The notes under the pieces: model-generated
The model's input: only the letters and a program-made list of their open reading frames with translations
What the model was told of the DNA's origin: nothing
Databases searched by the model: none
In this document: positions 34,169 to 44,252 of the stretch, piece after piece
Layout of the letters: each line of letters opens with the position of its first letter
Position numbering within the stretch: the first letter of the stretch is position 1
DNA from: Acidiferrimicrobium sp. IK
Lineage (GTDB): Bacteria; Actinomycetota; Acidimicrobiia; Acidimicrobiales; Palsa-688
Direction: 5' to 3'
Assembly: GCF_025499425.1 (NCBI RefSeq)
Contig: NZ_JAIMCB010000012.1
Location: forward strand, 62,001-126,000
DNA length: 64,000 nt
Made by a program: the position numbers and the translations under genes

Positions 34169-34657
34169 TTAACGGTTGGTGAGCGCGTTGCCCTTCGCGG
34201 GCGGGCGGCCCCGGCCGAACGGCGGGGGCAGGACCGTGGTGGTGCCCCCGGCGGCCTCGATGGCCGACACCGCGCTGGCGGAGAAGGCGTGGACCGACAC
34301 CGTCAGCGCCCGGGACAGCTCGCCTCGGCCGAGGACCTTGACCAGCCCGTGCTTGTGGACCAGGCCGGCCTGGCGGAGGGTGTCGGGGGTGACGGCGTCA
34401 CCGGCGAACTCCTCGAGGGTGTCGAGGTTGACGATGACGTACTCGACGCGGAAGGGGTTCTTGAAGCCCTTCAGCTTCGGGATCCGCTGCTTGAGGGGCA
34501 GCTGGCCGCCTTCGAACCCGGGCTTGATCTGCCCGCGGGCGCCTTGGCCCTTGGTGCCGCGCCCGGCGGTCTTGCCGCCCTTGCCGGCGACGCCGCGCCC
34601 GACCCGGCGGCGGGCCTTCGTCGAGCCGGGAGCCGGCTTGAGATCGTGAACCTTCAT
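34169..34657 (-). CDS. rplO: 50S ribosomal protein L15
   Basis: Large-subunit protein, 162 residues. Begins [21 protein letters not shown] with the glycine-rich [18 protein letters not shown] tract and [19 protein letters not shown]. Start overlaps the rpmD stop by four bases. Confidence 0.96.
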   Translation of the reverse strand: MKVHDLKPAPGSTKARRRVGRGVAGKGGKTAGRGTKGQGARGQIKPGFEGGQLPLKQRIPKLKGFKNPFRVEYVIVNLDTLEEFAGDAVTPDTLRQAGLVHKHGLVKVLGRGELSRALTVSVHAFSASAVSAIEAAGGTTTVLPPPFGRGRPPAKGNALTNR

Positions 34658-34926
34658 CGGGACTCTCCGCTGCTTGTTTGGGTCTGCGCTCCGGCGGCGA
34701 CGGTGACTAGGTGCGGGACCCGGGCGATCATGCCCCGGATCTCCGGACGGTCAGGCAGGCTGTTGGAGCTGCCGATGCCGTGCAGGCCGAGGGCCCGCAG
34801 CGTGCCCCGGTGCTTGGGCTTGTTGCCGATCGCCGACTTGACCTGGGTGACGACCAGGCGGCCGCCGTCCACCTTGGGCGGCATGGTGGCGGGGGTTACG
34901 TCTCTACGGTTGATGGAGATCGTCAT
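34654..34926 (-). CDS. rpmD: 50S ribosomal protein L30, extended
   Basis: 90 residues against the usual ~60. The L30 core ([20 protein letters not shown] ... [14 protein letters not shown]) is preceded by about 21 residues ([10 protein letters not shown]...) and followed by a short Gln/Thr/Ser tail. The upstream ATG (34924-34926) is preferred because GAGG lies about 8 nt before it within rpsE; an internal ATG at MPPKVDGG would shorten it. Confidence 0.9.
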   Translation of the reverse strand: MTISINRRDVTPATMPPKVDGGRLVVTQVKSAIGNKPKHRGTLRALGLHGIGSSNSLPDRPEIRGMIARVPHLVTVAAGAQTQTSSGESR

Positions 34927-35474
34927 CAGGCCACCTCGTCGGGGACGTGAGGCCCGCGCTGGGACTCCTGGTAGGAGGCCCACAGGCCCTTGGGGATGAT
35001 CTCCTCGGCCGACAGGCCGCGCAGGCGGGCGATGTCGTCGGGCCGCTTGAGCGCCCGGAGCCCGGCGATGGTCGCCTGGGCGACGTTGATGCTGTTGGAC
35101 GACCCGAGCGACTTGGCCAGGATGTCGTGGATGCCGGCCATCTCGAGGATGGCCCGGGCCGCGCCGCCGGCGATCACGCCGGTACCGGGGGCGGCCGGCT
35201 TGAGCATGACCCGCCCGGCTCCGGCCTCGCCGATGATCGGGTGCACGATCGTGCCCCCGGCGAGCGGCACCCGGAACATGTTCTTCTTGGCTTCCTCGAT
35301 GCCTTTTTGCACCGCCAGGCCGGCTTCTTTGGCCTTGCCGTAGCCGAGGCCGACGTTGCCCTGCCCGTCGCCGATGACCATCAAGGCGGCGAAGGAGAAC
35401 CGTCGGCCGCCCTTGACCACCTTGGCGACCCGGTTGACCTTGATCGTGCGGTCTTCGTACTGCTGGTCTGCCAT
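34926..35474 (-). CDS. rpsE: 30S ribosomal protein S5
   Basis: 182 residues. The N-terminal dsRBD-like part has [20 protein letters not shown] and [12 protein letters not shown]; the C-terminal part has [20 protein letters not shown] and the RLRGL ending region. One-base TGATG overlap with rpmD. Confidence 0.97.
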   Translation of the reverse strand: MADQQYEDRTIKVNRVAKVVKGGRRFSFAALMVIGDGQGNVGLGYGKAKEAGLAVQKGIEEAKKNMFRVPLAGGTIVHPIIGEAGAGRVMLKPAAPGTGVIAGGAARAILEMAGIHDILAKSLGSSNSINVAQATIAGLRALKRPDDIARLRGLSAEEIIPKGLWASYQESQRGPHVPDEVA

Positions 35475-35479
35475 AGCCT

Positions 35480-35845
35480 TCAGAACTCCAGTCCGGCGTC
35501 GCGCGCCGCGTCGGCGACCGCAGCCACCCGTCCGTGGTAGAGGAAACCACCCCGGTCGAACACGACCCGGGTGACGCCGGCGGCCTTGGCCCGCTCGGCG
35601 ACCAGCCGGCCGACGGTGGTGGCGGTCGTCTTGTTGCCCGTCGCGCCGCCCCGGAGGTCCTTCTCCGTGGAGGCCGCCGCGGCGAGGGTCCGCCCGGTGC
35701 GGTCGTCGATGACCTGGGCGATGATGTGCTTGTTGGAGCGGAACACCGCCAGGCGGGGGCGCTCGGCGGTGCCGCTGACCTTCTTCCTAACCCGGTGGTG
35801 TCGCCGGGCCAGTGCGGTCTGCTTGTCCTTGGTCGAGGTGCTCAT
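35480..35845 (-). CDS. rplR: 50S ribosomal protein L18
   Basis: 5S rRNA-binding protein, 121 residues. [20 protein letters not shown] and [12 protein letters not shown] at the N-terminus and [20 protein letters not shown] near the end are diagnostic. Lies 5 bp before rpsE. Confidence 0.97.
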   Translation of the reverse strand: MSTSTKDKQTALARRHHRVRKKVSGTAERPRLAVFRSNKHIIAQVIDDRTGRTLAAAASTEKDLRGGATGNKTTATTVGRLVAERAKAAGVTRVVFDRGGFLYHGRVAAVADAARDAGLEF

Positions 35846-35853
35846 TGCAACCC

Positions 35854-36393
35854 TTACTTCGCGGCCTTGCCGGCCTTGCGGATGACCCGCTCGCCGGCGT
35901 AGCGGACGCCCTTGCCTTTGTAGGGCTCGGGCTTGCGGATCTTGCGGATGTTGGCGGCCACCTGGCCGACGAGCTCCTTGTCGATGCCCTTGACGTTGAT
36001 GCGCGTCGGTTGGGGCACCTCGAAGGTGATGCCGTCGGGGGCGTCGACGAACACCGGGTGGCTGAAGCCGAGGGCCAGCTCGAGCGAGCCGGGTCCCTTG
36101 GCGGTGGCCCGGTAGCCGACGCCGACGATCTCCAGCTCCTTGTTGAAGCCGGTGGTGACGCCGAGGACCATGTTGTTGACCAGGCTGCGGGTCAGTCCGT
36201 GCAGCGCCCGGTTCTGGCGTTCGTCGTTGGGGCGCTCGACGAGGAGGGTGGTCTCCTCCTGGCGGACGGTGATCTCTCCGGGCAGCTCGTGGCTGAGCGT
36301 GCCGCCCGGTCCCTTGACGGTGACCTGGCGCCCGGCGATGGTGACGTCCACCCCGCTCGGGACGGGGATGGGGCTGCGTCCAATTCGCGACAT
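35854..36393 (-). CDS. rplF: 50S ribosomal protein L6
   Basis: 179 residues from the ATG at 36391-36393; the frame is open further upstream but [15 protein letters not shown] is the canonical start. [20 protein letters not shown] and [20 protein letters not shown] are conserved landmarks. Confidence 0.97.
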   Translation of the reverse strand: MSRIGRSPIPVPSGVDVTIAGRQVTVKGPGGTLSHELPGEITVRQEETTLLVERPNDERQNRALHGLTRSLVNNMVLGVTTGFNKELEIVGVGYRATAKGPGSLELALGFSHPVFVDAPDGITFEVPQPTRINVKGIDKELVGQVAANIRKIRKPEPYKGKGVRYAGERVIRKAGKAAK

Positions 36394-36409
36394 CTTCCCT
36401 ACCTCTCCG

Positions 36410-36814
36410 CTACCAGACGTGGCAGAGGACTTCACCACCGACCCGGCGCTGACGCGCCTCACGGTCGGTCATGAGCCCCTGGCTCGTGGATAGGACGGCG
36501 ACGCCGAGGCCACCGAGGACCCGGGGCATCTTGTCGGCCGGGATGTAGACCCGCAGGCCCGGCTTGGACACCCGCTTGATCCCGGAGATGGTCCGGGCCC
36601 GGTCTCGGGTGTATTTCATGGTGATCTCGAGGATCCGCCCCGGCCGGTCGCCGGCGGAGGTGGTGGTCCAGCCCTCGATGTACCCCTCCTTGGTCAAGAC
36701 GACCGCGAGGGCCTCTTTGACCTTGGAGGACGGCATGCGCACGGTGTCGTGCATCGCCACGTTGGCGTTGCGGATACGCGTGAGCATGTCGGCGATGGGA
36801 TCGGTCATCGTCAT
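36410..36814 (-). CDS. rpsH: 30S ribosomal protein S8
   Basis: 134 residues. [16 protein letters not shown] at the start and [20 protein letters not shown] at the 16S-binding C-terminal domain. Standard place between rpsN and rplF. Confidence 0.97.
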   Translation of the reverse strand: MTMTDPIADMLTRIRNANVAMHDTVRMPSSKVKEALAVVLTKEGYIEGWTTTSAGDRPGRILEITMKYTRDRARTISGIKRVSKPGLRVYIPADKMPRVLGGLGVAVLSTSQGLMTDREARQRRVGGEVLCHVW

Positions 36815-36826
36815 GGTCGGCCTCCC

Positions 36827-37012
36827 CTACCAGCTCGCCTTGGTGACACCGGGGACCTCGCCGGCGTGGACCAGCTCGCGCAGGCAGATGCGGCACAGGC
36901 CGAACTTGCGGAACACCGAGTGCGGCCGGCCGCAGCGCCGGCAGCGGGTGTAGGCCCGCACCTTGTACTTGGGCTTGCGCTGCGACTTGATGATGAGCGC
37001 CTTCTTGGCCAT
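36827..37012 (-). CDS. rpsN: 30S ribosomal protein S14, zinc-binding type Z
   Basis: 61 residues from an ATG one base after the rplE stop. The zinc ribbon [20 protein letters not shown] has four cysteines, so this is the short C+ form usual in the spc operon. Confidence 0.97.
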   Translation of the reverse strand: MAKKALIIKSQRKPKYKVRAYTRCRRCGRPHSVFRKFGLCRICLRELVHAGEVPGVTKASW

Positions 37013-37013
37013 C

Positions 37014-37595
37014 TCAGTTGCCTTCCTTGCGGAACGGGAAGCCGAACGCGTCGAGCAGGGCGCGGCCCTCCGCATTGGTCCGTGCGGTGGTCACGATCGT
37101 GATGTCCATGCCGCGGGTGGTGTCGATCTTGTCGTAGTCGATCTCGGGGAACATCAGCTGCTCGCCGAGGCCGAAGGTGTAGTTGCCCCGACCGTCGAAG
37201 CCCTTCGGCGGCAGGCCGCGGAAGTCGCGGATGCGGGGGATGGCCAGGCTGATCAGCCGGTCGAAGAACTCCCACATCCGGTCGGAGCGCAGCGTGACCT
37301 TGCAGCCGATGGCGTTGCCCTCGCGCAGCTTGAAGCCGGCGATCGACTTCTTCGCGACGGTGGTCATCGGCTTCTGGCCGGTGATCAACGTCAGGTCCTT
37401 GATCGCCCCTTCGAGGAGGGACGCCTGCTGGGTGGCCCGCCCGACGCCCATGTTGATGACGATCTTCTCGAGGCGGGGCACGAGCATGATGTTGGGCAGC
37501 TCGAGCTGGTCTTTCAGCTGGGCGCGGATCTCGCTGTCGTAGCGGGCCTTGAGGCGGGGACGCGCCGGGCTGGTCGAGGTGGTTGCGGTCGACAT
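37014..37595 (-). CDS. rplE: 50S ribosomal protein L5
   Basis: 5S rRNA-binding protein, 193 residues. [38 protein letters not shown] and the C-terminal [18 protein letters not shown] are typical. Confidence 0.97.
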   Translation of the reverse strand: MSTATTSTSPARPRLKARYDSEIRAQLKDQLELPNIMLVPRLEKIVINMGVGRATQQASLLEGAIKDLTLITGQKPMTTVAKKSIAGFKLREGNAIGCKVTLRSDRMWEFFDRLISLAIPRIRDFRGLPPKGFDGRGNYTFGLGEQLMFPEIDYDKIDTTRGMDITIVTTARTNAEGRALLDAFGFPFRKEGN

Positions 37596-37599
37596 CGGC

Positions 37600-37953
37600 T
37601 CAGATCTCCTTGCCGCACTTGCGGCAGATGCGGGTCTTGGTGCCGTCGTCGTTGATCCGGTACCCGACCCGGGTCGGGCCGTCCTTGGAGCAGATCAGCG
37701 CCACCGCGGACGCCGAGATCGGCATGTCCTTGTCGATGATCCCGCCCTTGATCCGGGCCTGGGTCTGGCGCTGGTGCTTCTTGGCGACGTTGACGCCCTC
37801 GACGATCACCTTGTCGTCTTTGGGCAGCACCCGCATGATGACCCCGGTCTGGCCCCGGTCCTTGCCGGAGAGCACCTGGACCTGGTCGCCTTTGCGGAGC
37901 TTGAGCTTGGTCGGGGTGGCGGCCAGCTTGCTGGTCTTGGAGCGGCTGGTCAT
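37600..37953 (-). CDS. rplX: 50S ribosomal protein L24
   Basis: Assembly-initiating protein, 117 residues from the ATG at 37951-37953. KOW motif [20 protein letters not shown]; the C-terminus ends CSKDG...ICRKCGKEI, a cysteine-containing tail common in this protein. Confidence 0.96.
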   Translation of the reverse strand: MTSRSKTSKLAATPTKLKLRKGDQVQVLSGKDRGQTGVIMRVLPKDDKVIVEGVNVAKKHQRQTQARIKGGIIDKDMPISASAVALICSKDGPTRVGYRINDDGTKTRICRKCGKEI

Positions 37954-38321
37954 CAGAGCACCTCCGGGGCCAGCGAGATGATGCGCATGAAGCGCTTGTC
38001 GCGAAGCTCGCGTCCGACGGGCCCGAAGATGCGGGTGCCGCGGGGCTGCTGCTGGTCGTTGATCAACACCGCGGCGTTCTCGTCGAAGCGGATGTAGCTG
38101 CCGTCGGGACGGCGCTTCTCCTTCTTGGTGCGCACCACGACGCACTTCACGACGTCGCCTTTTTTGACGTTGGCGCCGGGGATGGCGTCTTTGACGGTGG
38201 CCACGAAGATGTCCCCGATCGAGGCGTAACGGCGCTTGGAGCCGCCGAGCACCTTGATGCAGAGGACTTCTTTGGCCCCGCTGTTGTCTGCCACCCTGAG
38301 GCGGCTCTCCTGCTGGATCAT
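37953..38321 (-). CDS. rplN: 50S ribosomal protein L14
   Basis: 122 residues. Opens [19 protein letters not shown] and ends [19 protein letters not shown], both canonical. One-base overlap with rplX. Confidence 0.98.
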   Translation of the reverse strand: MIQQESRLRVADNSGAKEVLCIKVLGGSKRRYASIGDIFVATVKDAIPGANVKKGDVVKCVVVRTKKEKRRPDGSYIRFDENAAVLINDQQQPRGTRIFGPVGRELRDKRFMRIISLAPEVL

Positions 38322-38334
38322 CGGGTCTCCTGCC

Positions 38335-38664
38335 TCACTTGGCCCGCTCGAGGACCTCGACCACTCGCCAGCGCTTCAGCTTGGAGAGCGGCCGGGTCTC
38401 GGCCAGGCGGACACGGTCGCCGACACGGGTGTCGTTGGCCTCGTCGTGGGCGTACAGGCGCTTGGTGCGCTGCACGGTCTTGGCGTACCGGGGGTGGCGG
38501 ACCCGTTCGACGACGGCCACCACGGCGGTCTTGTCCATCTTGATGGAGACGACGAGGCCTTCGCGCACCTTGCGGGCGTTGACGCGGGCTTCGGTCGCCG
38601 TCTCGGCGGGGGTGCCGGCCGCGGCGGGCTGGGTGCCGGTCGCGGTGGTCGGGGTGTCGGACAT
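38335..38664 (-). CDS. rpsQ: 30S ribosomal protein S17, N-terminally extended
   Basis: 109 residues. The S17 core ([20 protein letters not shown] ... [19 protein letters not shown]) is preceded by about 30 residues rich in Ala and Thr, absent from most S17 proteins. One-base overlap with the rpmC stop supports the long start. Confidence 0.95.
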   Translation of the reverse strand: MSDTPTTATGTQPAAAGTPAETATEARVNARKVREGLVVSIKMDKTAVVAVVERVRHPRYAKTVQRTKRLYAHDEANDTRVGDRVRLAETRPLSKLKRWRVVEVLERAK

Positions 38665-38891
38665 CAGCTGTTCACCTCTGCGGCCTCTGCGGCCTCGATC
38701 TCCCGCTCGCGCAGCAGCGTGGCGGCGCGAGCGATCTCCCTGCGGACCTCGCCCAGGCGGGCCGAGTTGTCCTGCTTGCCGGTCGCCAGCTGGAACCGCA
38801 GGTTGAACAGCTCCTCCTTGGCGTCGGCCATCTGCTGCTCGAGCTCGCCGTCGGTGAGCTCGCGGAGGGCCTTGGCGGCTTGGTTGGCCAT
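38664..38891 (-). CDS. rpmC: 50S ribosomal protein L29
   Basis: 75 residues from the ATG at 38889-38891. [20 protein letters not shown] and [14 protein letters not shown] are the L29 signature; it ends in a short acidic helix. Confidence 0.96.
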   Translation of the reverse strand: MANQAAKALRELTDGELEQQMADAKEELFNLRFQLATGKQDNSARLGEVRREIARAATLLREREIEAAEAAEVNS

Positions 38892-39319
38892 CAGACGTGC
38901 ACCTCTTCCTGCTCGGTACGGATGACGAAGCGGGCTTTGATCGGCAGCTTCTGGATGGCCCGCTCCATGGCGGCCCGGCCCAGCTCCTCGCCGACCCCGC
39001 CGAGCTCGAACATGATCCGGCCCGGCTTGACGACCGCGACCCAAAACTCCGGGTTGCCCTTGCCCGAGCCCATGCGGGTCTCGGCGGGCTTGGCGGTGAC
39101 CGGCTTGTCGGGGAACACCCGGATCCACACCTTGCCGCCACGCTTGACGTGGCGGGTCATGGCGATACGGGCGGCTTCGATCTGGCGGGCGGTGATCCAT
39201 CCCGGCTCGAGGGCCTGGATCCCGTAGTCACCGAAGCTGACGGTGGTCCCGCCTTTGGCTTGGCCGGTGAGACGGCCTCGCTGCTGCTTGCGGTGCTTGA
39301 CCCTGCGCGGCATCAACAT
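38891..39319 (-). CDS. rplP: 50S ribosomal protein L16
   Basis: 142 residues; start ATG TTG ATG, so an ATG six bases later is equally possible. [20 protein letters not shown] and [20 protein letters not shown] are conserved. Contacts the A-site tRNA region. Confidence 0.97.
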   Translation of the reverse strand: MLMPRRVKHRKQQRGRLTGQAKGGTTVSFGDYGIQALEPGWITARQIEAARIAMTRHVKRGGKVWIRVFPDKPVTAKPAETRMGSGKGNPEFWVAVVKPGRIMFELGGVGEELGRAAMERAIQKLPIKARFVIRTEQEEVHV

Positions 39320-39323
39320 GGGC

Positions 39324-40289
39324 TCACGCGTCCTTCGGGAAGTGGGGGGTCTCGTGGTGCTCGCCGCGGGTGCGACGCTCGATGTCTTCCTCCTCGGCGA
39401 GGAGGCGCTCGAGTTCGGGGTTGACCCCGACCAGCGGGCGCTCTGCTTCTTCCTCGGCGGCGGGGGCTTCGGGGGCGACGCTCGGATCGGCGGCGGGGGC
39501 CGGGGCCGGGGCGACGGCCGGCGCGGAGCCGGGCTCGCCGAGGTCGGGGCGGCGGCGGCCGCCGCCGGCGGACACGACCCGGCGGGGCCGGCCCTGCCCG
39601 GAGGTCTCGCCGACGGCCATCGCGGCCTCCCGGCTGATCTTCTCCTCGGCTGACACCTTGTAGGGGAGGATGTCGCCTTTGTAGATCCACACCTTGACGC
39701 CGATGCGCCCGTAGGTGGTCTTGGCCTCCCTGAAGCCGTAGTCGATGTCGGCGCGCAGGGTGTGGAGGGGCACCCGGCCCTCGCGGTAGAACTCCCGGCG
39801 GGACATCTCGGAGCCGCCGAGGCGCCCGGCGCACTGCACCCGGATGCCGAGGGCGCCGGCCTTCTGCACCGTCTGGACGGTGCGCTTCATGGCCCGGCGG
39901 AAGCTGACCCGGCCGGCCAGCTGGTCGGCGATGCCCTGCGCCATCAAAGCGGCGTCGAGCTCGGGCTGCTTGATCTCCTGGATGTTCAGCTGCACCTTGG
40001 GGTTTTTGGTCATCTCGGCCAACTTGGTGCGCAGCCGGTCGGCTTCAGCACCGCGGCGGCCGATGACGATCCCCGGGCGGGCGGTGTGCACGTCGATGCG
40101 CAGCCGGTCGCGGGTGCGCTCGATCTCGATCCGGCTGACCGCGGCCCGCTCCAGCTGCGACATCAAGTAGCTGCGGATGTCGACGTCCTCGATGAGGTAG
40201 TTCTGGTAGTCGCGGTCGGTGAACCACCGCGACTTCCAGTCGGTGGTGACCCCGAGCCGGAACCCGTACGGATTGACCTTCTGGCCCAT
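39324..40289 (-). CDS. rpsC: 30S ribosomal protein S3 with long C-terminal tail
   Basis: 321 residues, about 100 longer than typical S3. The KH domain (about 40-110) has [20 protein letters not shown], and the C-terminal S3 domain ends near residue 212 ([15 protein letters not shown]). The extra tail (about 212-321) is first basic and Gly-rich, then Pro/Ala-rich, then acidic. Tails occur on S3 of several actinobacteria but are rarely this long. Confidence 0.96.
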   Translation of the reverse strand: MGQKVNPYGFRLGVTTDWKSRWFTDRDYQNYLIEDVDIRSYLMSQLERAAVSRIEIERTRDRLRIDVHTARPGIVIGRRGAEADRLRTKLAEMTKNPKVQLNIQEIKQPELDAALMAQGIADQLAGRVSFRRAMKRTVQTVQKAGALGIRVQCAGRLGGSEMSRREFYREGRVPLHTLRADIDYGFREAKTTYGRIGVKVWIYKGDILPYKVSAEEKISREAAMAVGETSGQGRPRRVVSAGGGRRRPDLGEPGSAPAVAPAPAPAADPSVAPEAPAAEEEAERPLVGVNPELERLLAEEEDIERRTRGEHHETPHFPKDA

Positions 40290-41123
40290 CTACTGGCCGT
40301 CCTCTTCTTTGTCGGCGTTCTCGGTCTTCTCGGTGGCGGCCGCCTCGGCGGCCTCGGCGGCTTGCTCTGCGGCGACCGCGCCGGCGGTCACGTCGACGAT
40401 GCCGGCCTCTTCCTCGGCGGCCTCGATGCGGCCGGCCTCGGTGGCGGCTTCCTCGGCGGCGAGCTCGGTGTCCGCCGCGGTCTCGGTGACCTCACCGGCC
40501 TCCTCGGCGGCGAGCGCGTCGGCGGTGCCGTCGACGATCCCGGCCTCGTCGGCCTCGGCGGCCACCAGGGCGGAGTTGGTCTCCGCGGTCTCGGTGGCGG
40601 CTTCGGTGGCCTCGTCGGCGGGGGTCTCGATCGGCTCGCCCCGGCGGCGCTGGGCCCGGCTGCGGGTGTCGCCGCTGGCCTTGCGGGCGCCGGCGACGCG
40701 GCGGGCCCGCTGCGCCAGCTGCTCGGCCCGGCGGCGCTGCATCAGCCGCTCCAGCTTGTCTTCGGGGAGGCGGGCGACGATCACGGTGATGTGGCTGGTC
40801 CGCTTGCGGATCCGGGTGGCCCGGCCTCGAGCCCGGGGCCGCCACCGCTTGATCGTGGTGCCCTCGTCGGCGTACGCGGAGGCGACGTAGAGCTCCTCGG
40901 CGTTCTGCTCGTCGTTGGCCTCGGCGTTGGCGATCGCCGAGTGGAGCACCTTGCCGACGGTGAAGGCGGCGTCGCGCTCGGAGAAGCGGAGGATGTCCTC
41001 GGCTTCTTGGACCGGCTTGTTGCGGATGAGGTCGAGGACCTCGCGCACCTTGTTGGGGGCGATGCGGGCGTGGCGGAGGACCGCCCTGGTGCCTTCGCGC
41101 TCGTTGGTCTTGAGTCCGGTCAT
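40290..41123 (-). CDS. rplV: 50S ribosomal protein L22 with very long acidic tail
   Basis: 277 residues from an ATG at 41121-41123; typical L22 is 110-150. The core (1-120) has ARIAPNKVREVLDLIRNK and the tunnel-lining hairpin KRWRPRARGRATRIRKRTSH. Residues 121-161 are basic; 162-277 are Ala/Glu-rich and acidic. The tail contains a diverged internal repeat, EAGIVDGTADALAAEEAGE (193-211) and EAGIVDVTAGAVAAEQAAE (239-257). The tail is encoded in the same uninterrupted frame up to the rpsC start. Confidence 0.95.
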   Translation of the reverse strand: MTGLKTNEREGTRAVLRHARIAPNKVREVLDLIRNKPVQEAEDILRFSERDAAFTVGKVLHSAIANAEANDEQNAEELYVASAYADEGTTIKRWRPRARGRATRIRKRTSHITVIVARLPEDKLERLMQRRRAEQLAQRARRVAGARKASGDTRSRAQRRRGEPIETPADEATEAATETAETNSALVAAEADEAGIVDGTADALAAEEAGEVTETAADTELAAEEAATEAGRIEAAEEEAGIVDVTAGAVAAEQAAEAAEAAATEKTENADKEEDGQ

Positions 41124-41401
41124 CAGCGCCGACCGGCCCTTTCTTGACCGGCGTGGAACCGGAAGGTCCGCGTCGGGGCGAACTCGCCGAGCTTGTGGCC
41201 GACCATCGACTCGGTGATGTACACCGGGACGTGCTTTCGGCCGTCGTGGACGGCGACGGTGTGGCCGACCATGTCGGGGATGATCGTGGAGCGACGCGAC
41301 CAGGTCTTGATCACCCGCTTCTCGTTGCGGGAGTTCAAGTCGTCCACCTTCTTCAGGAGGTGGTCGTCGACGAACGGACCCTTTTTCAGGCTGCGGGGCA
41401 T
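41123..41401 (-). CDS. rpsS: 30S ribosomal protein S19
   Basis: 92 residues. [19 protein letters not shown] and [18 protein letters not shown] are canonical. One-base overlap with rplV. Confidence 0.98.
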   Translation of the reverse strand: MPRSLKKGPFVDDHLLKKVDDLNSRNEKRVIKTWSRRSTIIPDMVGHTVAVHDGRKHVPVYITESMVGHKLGEFAPTRTFRFHAGQERAGRR

Positions 41402-41404
41402 CTA

Positions 41405-42241
41405 CTACCTCCGGGCGCCGCGGGTGCGCCGACGGCGGACGATGAGCTTCTCGGACGGCTTGGTGCGGTCGCGGGTGCGACCCTCGGGCTTGCCCCACGG
41501 CGAGACCGGGTGGCGGCCACCGGAGGTCTTGCCTTCGCCACCGCCGAGGGGGTGGTCGACGGGGTTCATGGCGACGCCGCGGGTCTGGGGGCGGACGCCC
41601 TTCCAGCGGTTACGGCCGGCCTTGCCGATGCTGATCAGCTCGGCCTCGGAGTTGCCGACCTCGCCGAGGGTGGCCCGGCAGTCGATCGGGACCCGGCGCA
41701 TCTCGGTGGACGGCAGCCGCAGGGTGGCGTAGTCACCCTCCTTGGCGACGAGCTGGACGCTCATGCCGGCGCCGCGGGCGATCTTGCCGCCGCCGCCGGG
41801 CTTGAGCTCGACGTTGTGGACGACCGAACCGACCGGGATGAACCGCATCGGGAGGGCGTTGCCGGGGCGGATGTCGGCGCCCTGGCCGGAGCGCAGCACG
41901 TCGCCGACTTTCACCCGGGCCGGGGCCAGGATGTAGCGCTTCTCGCCGTCGTGGTAGTGCAGGAGGGCGATGCGGGCGTTGCGGTTCGGGTCGTACTCGA
42001 TCGCCGCGACGGTGGCCGGCACACCGTCCTTGGTCCGCTTGAAGTCGATGATCCGGTACTGCTGCTTGTGGCCGCCGCCCTTGTGCCGGGCGGTTTTGCG
42101 GCCGTAGGCGTTGCGGCCGCCGGTGCTCGACTTGGGAGCCAGCAGGCTCTTTTCGGGCCGGGACCGGGTGATCTCGGAGAAGTCCGAGACGGTCTGGAAA
42201 CGCCGACCGGCACTGGTCGGCTTGCGCTTGCGCAGCGGCAT
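41405..42241 (-). CDS. rplB: 50S ribosomal protein L2
   Basis: 278 residues. The peptidyl-transferase-proximal block [20 protein letters not shown] contains the conserved His; [19 protein letters not shown] marks the N-terminal RNA-binding part. Overlaps rplW by one base. Confidence 0.98.
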   Translation of the reverse strand: MPLRKRKPTSAGRRFQTVSDFSEITRSRPEKSLLAPKSSTGGRNAYGRKTARHKGGGHKQQYRIIDFKRTKDGVPATVAAIEYDPNRNARIALLHYHDGEKRYILAPARVKVGDVLRSGQGADIRPGNALPMRFIPVGSVVHNVELKPGGGGKIARGAGMSVQLVAKEGDYATLRLPSTEMRRVPIDCRATLGEVGNSEAELISIGKAGRNRWKGVRPQTRGVAMNPVDHPLGGGEGKTSGGRHPVSPWGKPEGRTRDRTKPSEKLIVRRRRTRGARR

Positions 42242-42537
42242 CAGCTGTTCCCCTCGAAGATCGGGATGCTCTGCCCTTCAGCCAGGGTCACGATCGCCCG
42301 CTTCTGGTCGGGGCGCTTGCCGAAGGTCTGCTTCTTCCGGTTGCGCTTGCGCTTACCGGGGCGGTTGAGCGTGTTGACCTTGGTGACTTGCACGTTGAAG
42401 ATCTTCTCGACCGCTTGGCGGATCTCGATCTTGTTGGCGTCAGGGGCTACGACGAAGGTGTAAACGCCGTCGTCGAGCAGGGTGTAGGACTTCTCCGACA
42501 CGACCGGTCGGAGGATCACGTCGCGGGGCCCGCTCAT
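42241..42537 (-). CDS. rplW: 50S ribosomal protein L23
   Basis: 98 residues from an ATG at 42535-42537. [20 protein letters not shown] and [20 protein letters not shown] are typical. Docking site for trigger factor and SRP at the exit tunnel. Confidence 0.97.
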   Translation of the reverse strand: MSGPRDVILRPVVSEKSYTLLDDGVYTFVVAPDANKIEIRQAVEKIFNVQVTKVNTLNRPGKRKRNRKKQTFGKRPDQKRAIVTLAEGQSIPIFEGNS

Positions 42538-43256
42538 TGGGCATCCTCCTCGGTGGTCGTGGCGTCTTCGGTGGTCGACTGGACGGACGGCTCCTCGTTG
42601 GCGGCGACGGGGGCGCCGAAGGCGACCTCCGCGGACGCCGGCTCGCCGGCCCGGCCCGGAAGGGTCTGGGTGGTGAACACGATCCAGTCGTTGATCAACA
42701 CGTCGTAGGCGTTGAGCTCGCCCGCGAGCAGCAGCTGCACGTCGGTCAGGTTCCGGAACGACTTGTAGGCGTCCTCGTCGTCGCGGGACACCACGACGAG
42801 GACCTTGCCGGTCACGCCCAAAGCGGCGAGGGCCGCCGCGGCGCCCTTGGTGGACGGCGGGGACCACGGCCAGGAGCTGACCACGAGGACCCGCCCCTCC
42901 GACGCCCGGTCCGACAGGGCGGAGCGCAGCGCCAGCTGGACCATCTTCTTCGGGGTCTTCTGGCGGTAGCTGCGGGGCTTGGGGCCGAGGGCGATACCGC
43001 CGCCGGTGAAGTGCGGGGCCCGCTCGGAGCCCTGACGGGCCCGGCCGGTGCCCTTCTGCTTGAACGGCTTCTTGCCGCCGCCGGATACCTCGGCGCGGGT
43101 CTTGGTGCTCTGCGTGCCGGAGCGGGCGGCGGCCAGCTGGGCGGTGACGACTTGGTGGAGGACCGGGACGTTGGGCTGGATACCGAAGATCGCCTCGTCG
43201 AGGGTCACGGTCCCGGCCTCGGCGCCTTCGGCGTCGCGAACGGTGATGTCGGTCAT
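42534..43256 (-). CDS. rplD: 50S ribosomal protein L4 with acidic tail
   Basis: 240 residues from an ATG at 43254-43256. [20 protein letters not shown] is the tunnel loop region and [20 protein letters not shown] is conserved. After about residue 205 comes a 35-residue Glu/Thr-rich acidic tail not seen in standard L4. Overlaps rplW by four bases. Confidence 0.96.
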   Translation of the reverse strand: MTDITVRDAEGAEAGTVTLDEAIFGIQPNVPVLHQVVTAQLAAARSGTQSTKTRAEVSGGGKKPFKQKGTGRARQGSERAPHFTGGGIALGPKPRSYRQKTPKKMVQLALRSALSDRASEGRVLVVSSWPWSPPSTKGAAAALAALGVTGKVLVVVSRDDEDAYKSFRNLTDVQLLLAGELNAYDVLINDWIVFTTQTLPGRAGEPASAEVAFGAPVAANEEPSVQSTTEDATTTEEDAQ

Positions 43257-43897
43257 CACTTGCCTCCCTTGACCGCGCCGCGGATCAGGATCGTGCCGCC
43301 GCGAGGCCCGGGCACCGCGCCCTTGATGAGCAGCAGGCTGCGCTCGGCGTCGGACTGGACCACCTCGAGGTTGAGGGTGGTGACCTTCTGGTTGCCCATC
43401 TGGCCGGCCATCCGGGTGCCTTTGAACACCCGGGCCGGGGTGGCGCACGCGCCGATGCCGCCGGGGGCCCGGTGGTGCTTGTGGTTGCCGTGGCTGGCGC
43501 CTTGGCCCTTGAAGTTGTGGCGCTTCATCCCGCCGGCGAAGCCCTTGCCCTTCGACACTGCGGTCACGTCGATCTTGTCGCCGGCGGCGAGGATGTCGAC
43601 GCCGAGCTCCTGGCCGACGCTGTACTCGCTGGTGTCGGCGACGCGCAGCTCGACGAGCTGCTTGCCGGGGTCGACGTCGGCCTTGGCGTACTGGCCGAGG
43701 ACCGGCTTGGTCAGGGTCTTGGGGCGGCGGGACCCGTAGGTCACCTGCAGGGCGGAGTAGCCGTCACGGTCGGGGGTCTTGAGCTGCACGACCCGGGCCG
43801 GGGTGACCTTGACAACGGTGACCGCGATGGCGCGGTTCTGGTCGTCCCAGATCTGGGTCATGCCGACTTTCTCGCCGACGATCGCTTTCGATGGCAC
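43256..43897 (-). CDS. rplC: 50S ribosomal protein L3
   Basis: 213 residues from a GTG at 43895-43897. [19 protein letters not shown] at the start and [20 protein letters not shown] with [13 protein letters not shown] later. It is the first gene of this S10-type operon; rpsJ, which usually precedes it, is absent from the upstream 350 bp. Confidence 0.97.
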   Translation of the reverse strand: MPSKAIVGEKVGMTQIWDDQNRAIAVTVVKVTPARVVQLKTPDRDGYSALQVTYGSRRPKTLTKPVLGQYAKADVDPGKQLVELRVADTSEYSVGQELGVDILAAGDKIDVTAVSKGKGFAGGMKRHNFKGQGASHGNHKHHRAPGGIGACATPARVFKGTRMAGQMGNQKVTTLNLEVVQSDAERSLLLIKGAVPGPRGGTILIRGAVKGGK

Positions 43898-44110
43898 AGC
43901 TGGACTTCTTTCTCGGTCGTGGCGGAGGGGGACGGTCCCAGGGGACCGGCCGCCTCACACGCGAGGGCGCAGCTCTCCCGATCCCTCCGTGGAGGGGTTC
44001 CAGGAGTGCTGCGCTCGTATGAGTGATGCCACGGGGTCTCCGCCCTGCTCTCTCAGGAGCCACGGACACCCGCGGACACGCGGAACAACGGGTTGCAACA
44101 CTAGCAGGCG
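43898..44110 (-). promoter_or_regulatory. Structured leader and possible promoter of the rplC operon
   Basis: No gene is visible here. A possible -10 TAGTGT (44098-44103, minus strand) lacks a convincing -35. The ~200-nt leader it would give contains several inverted repeats, including CCCTCC-AC-GGAGGG and GGTCCC-CT-GGGACC close to the start codon. Such a leader could support feedback control by a ribosomal protein, but no known leader family was recognised. Confidence 0.35.
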
Positions 44111-44140
44111 TCGGGGTGGTGGCGTGCCGTCACCCCGGCC

Positions 44141-44158
44141 GCGGGCGTTTAGGCCCGC
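44141..44158 (-). terminator. GC hairpin between lipoprotein gene and rplC leader
   Basis: GCGGGC and GCCCGC arms with a 6-nt loop, downstream of the lipoprotein stop (44253) and upstream of the rplC leader. No T-run. It may end the lipoprotein transcript. The rest of 44111-44252 is GC-rich without a recognisable gene. Confidence 0.3.
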
Positions 44159-44252
44159 ATGCCTTCACCGGCACCCTACCAGGGCCGGGGCCGCCCTCCG
44201 AGCCGCCCGGCCCCGGCCGGTCCGGCGGGAACGGGCAGGGGGAGCGGCCGGG

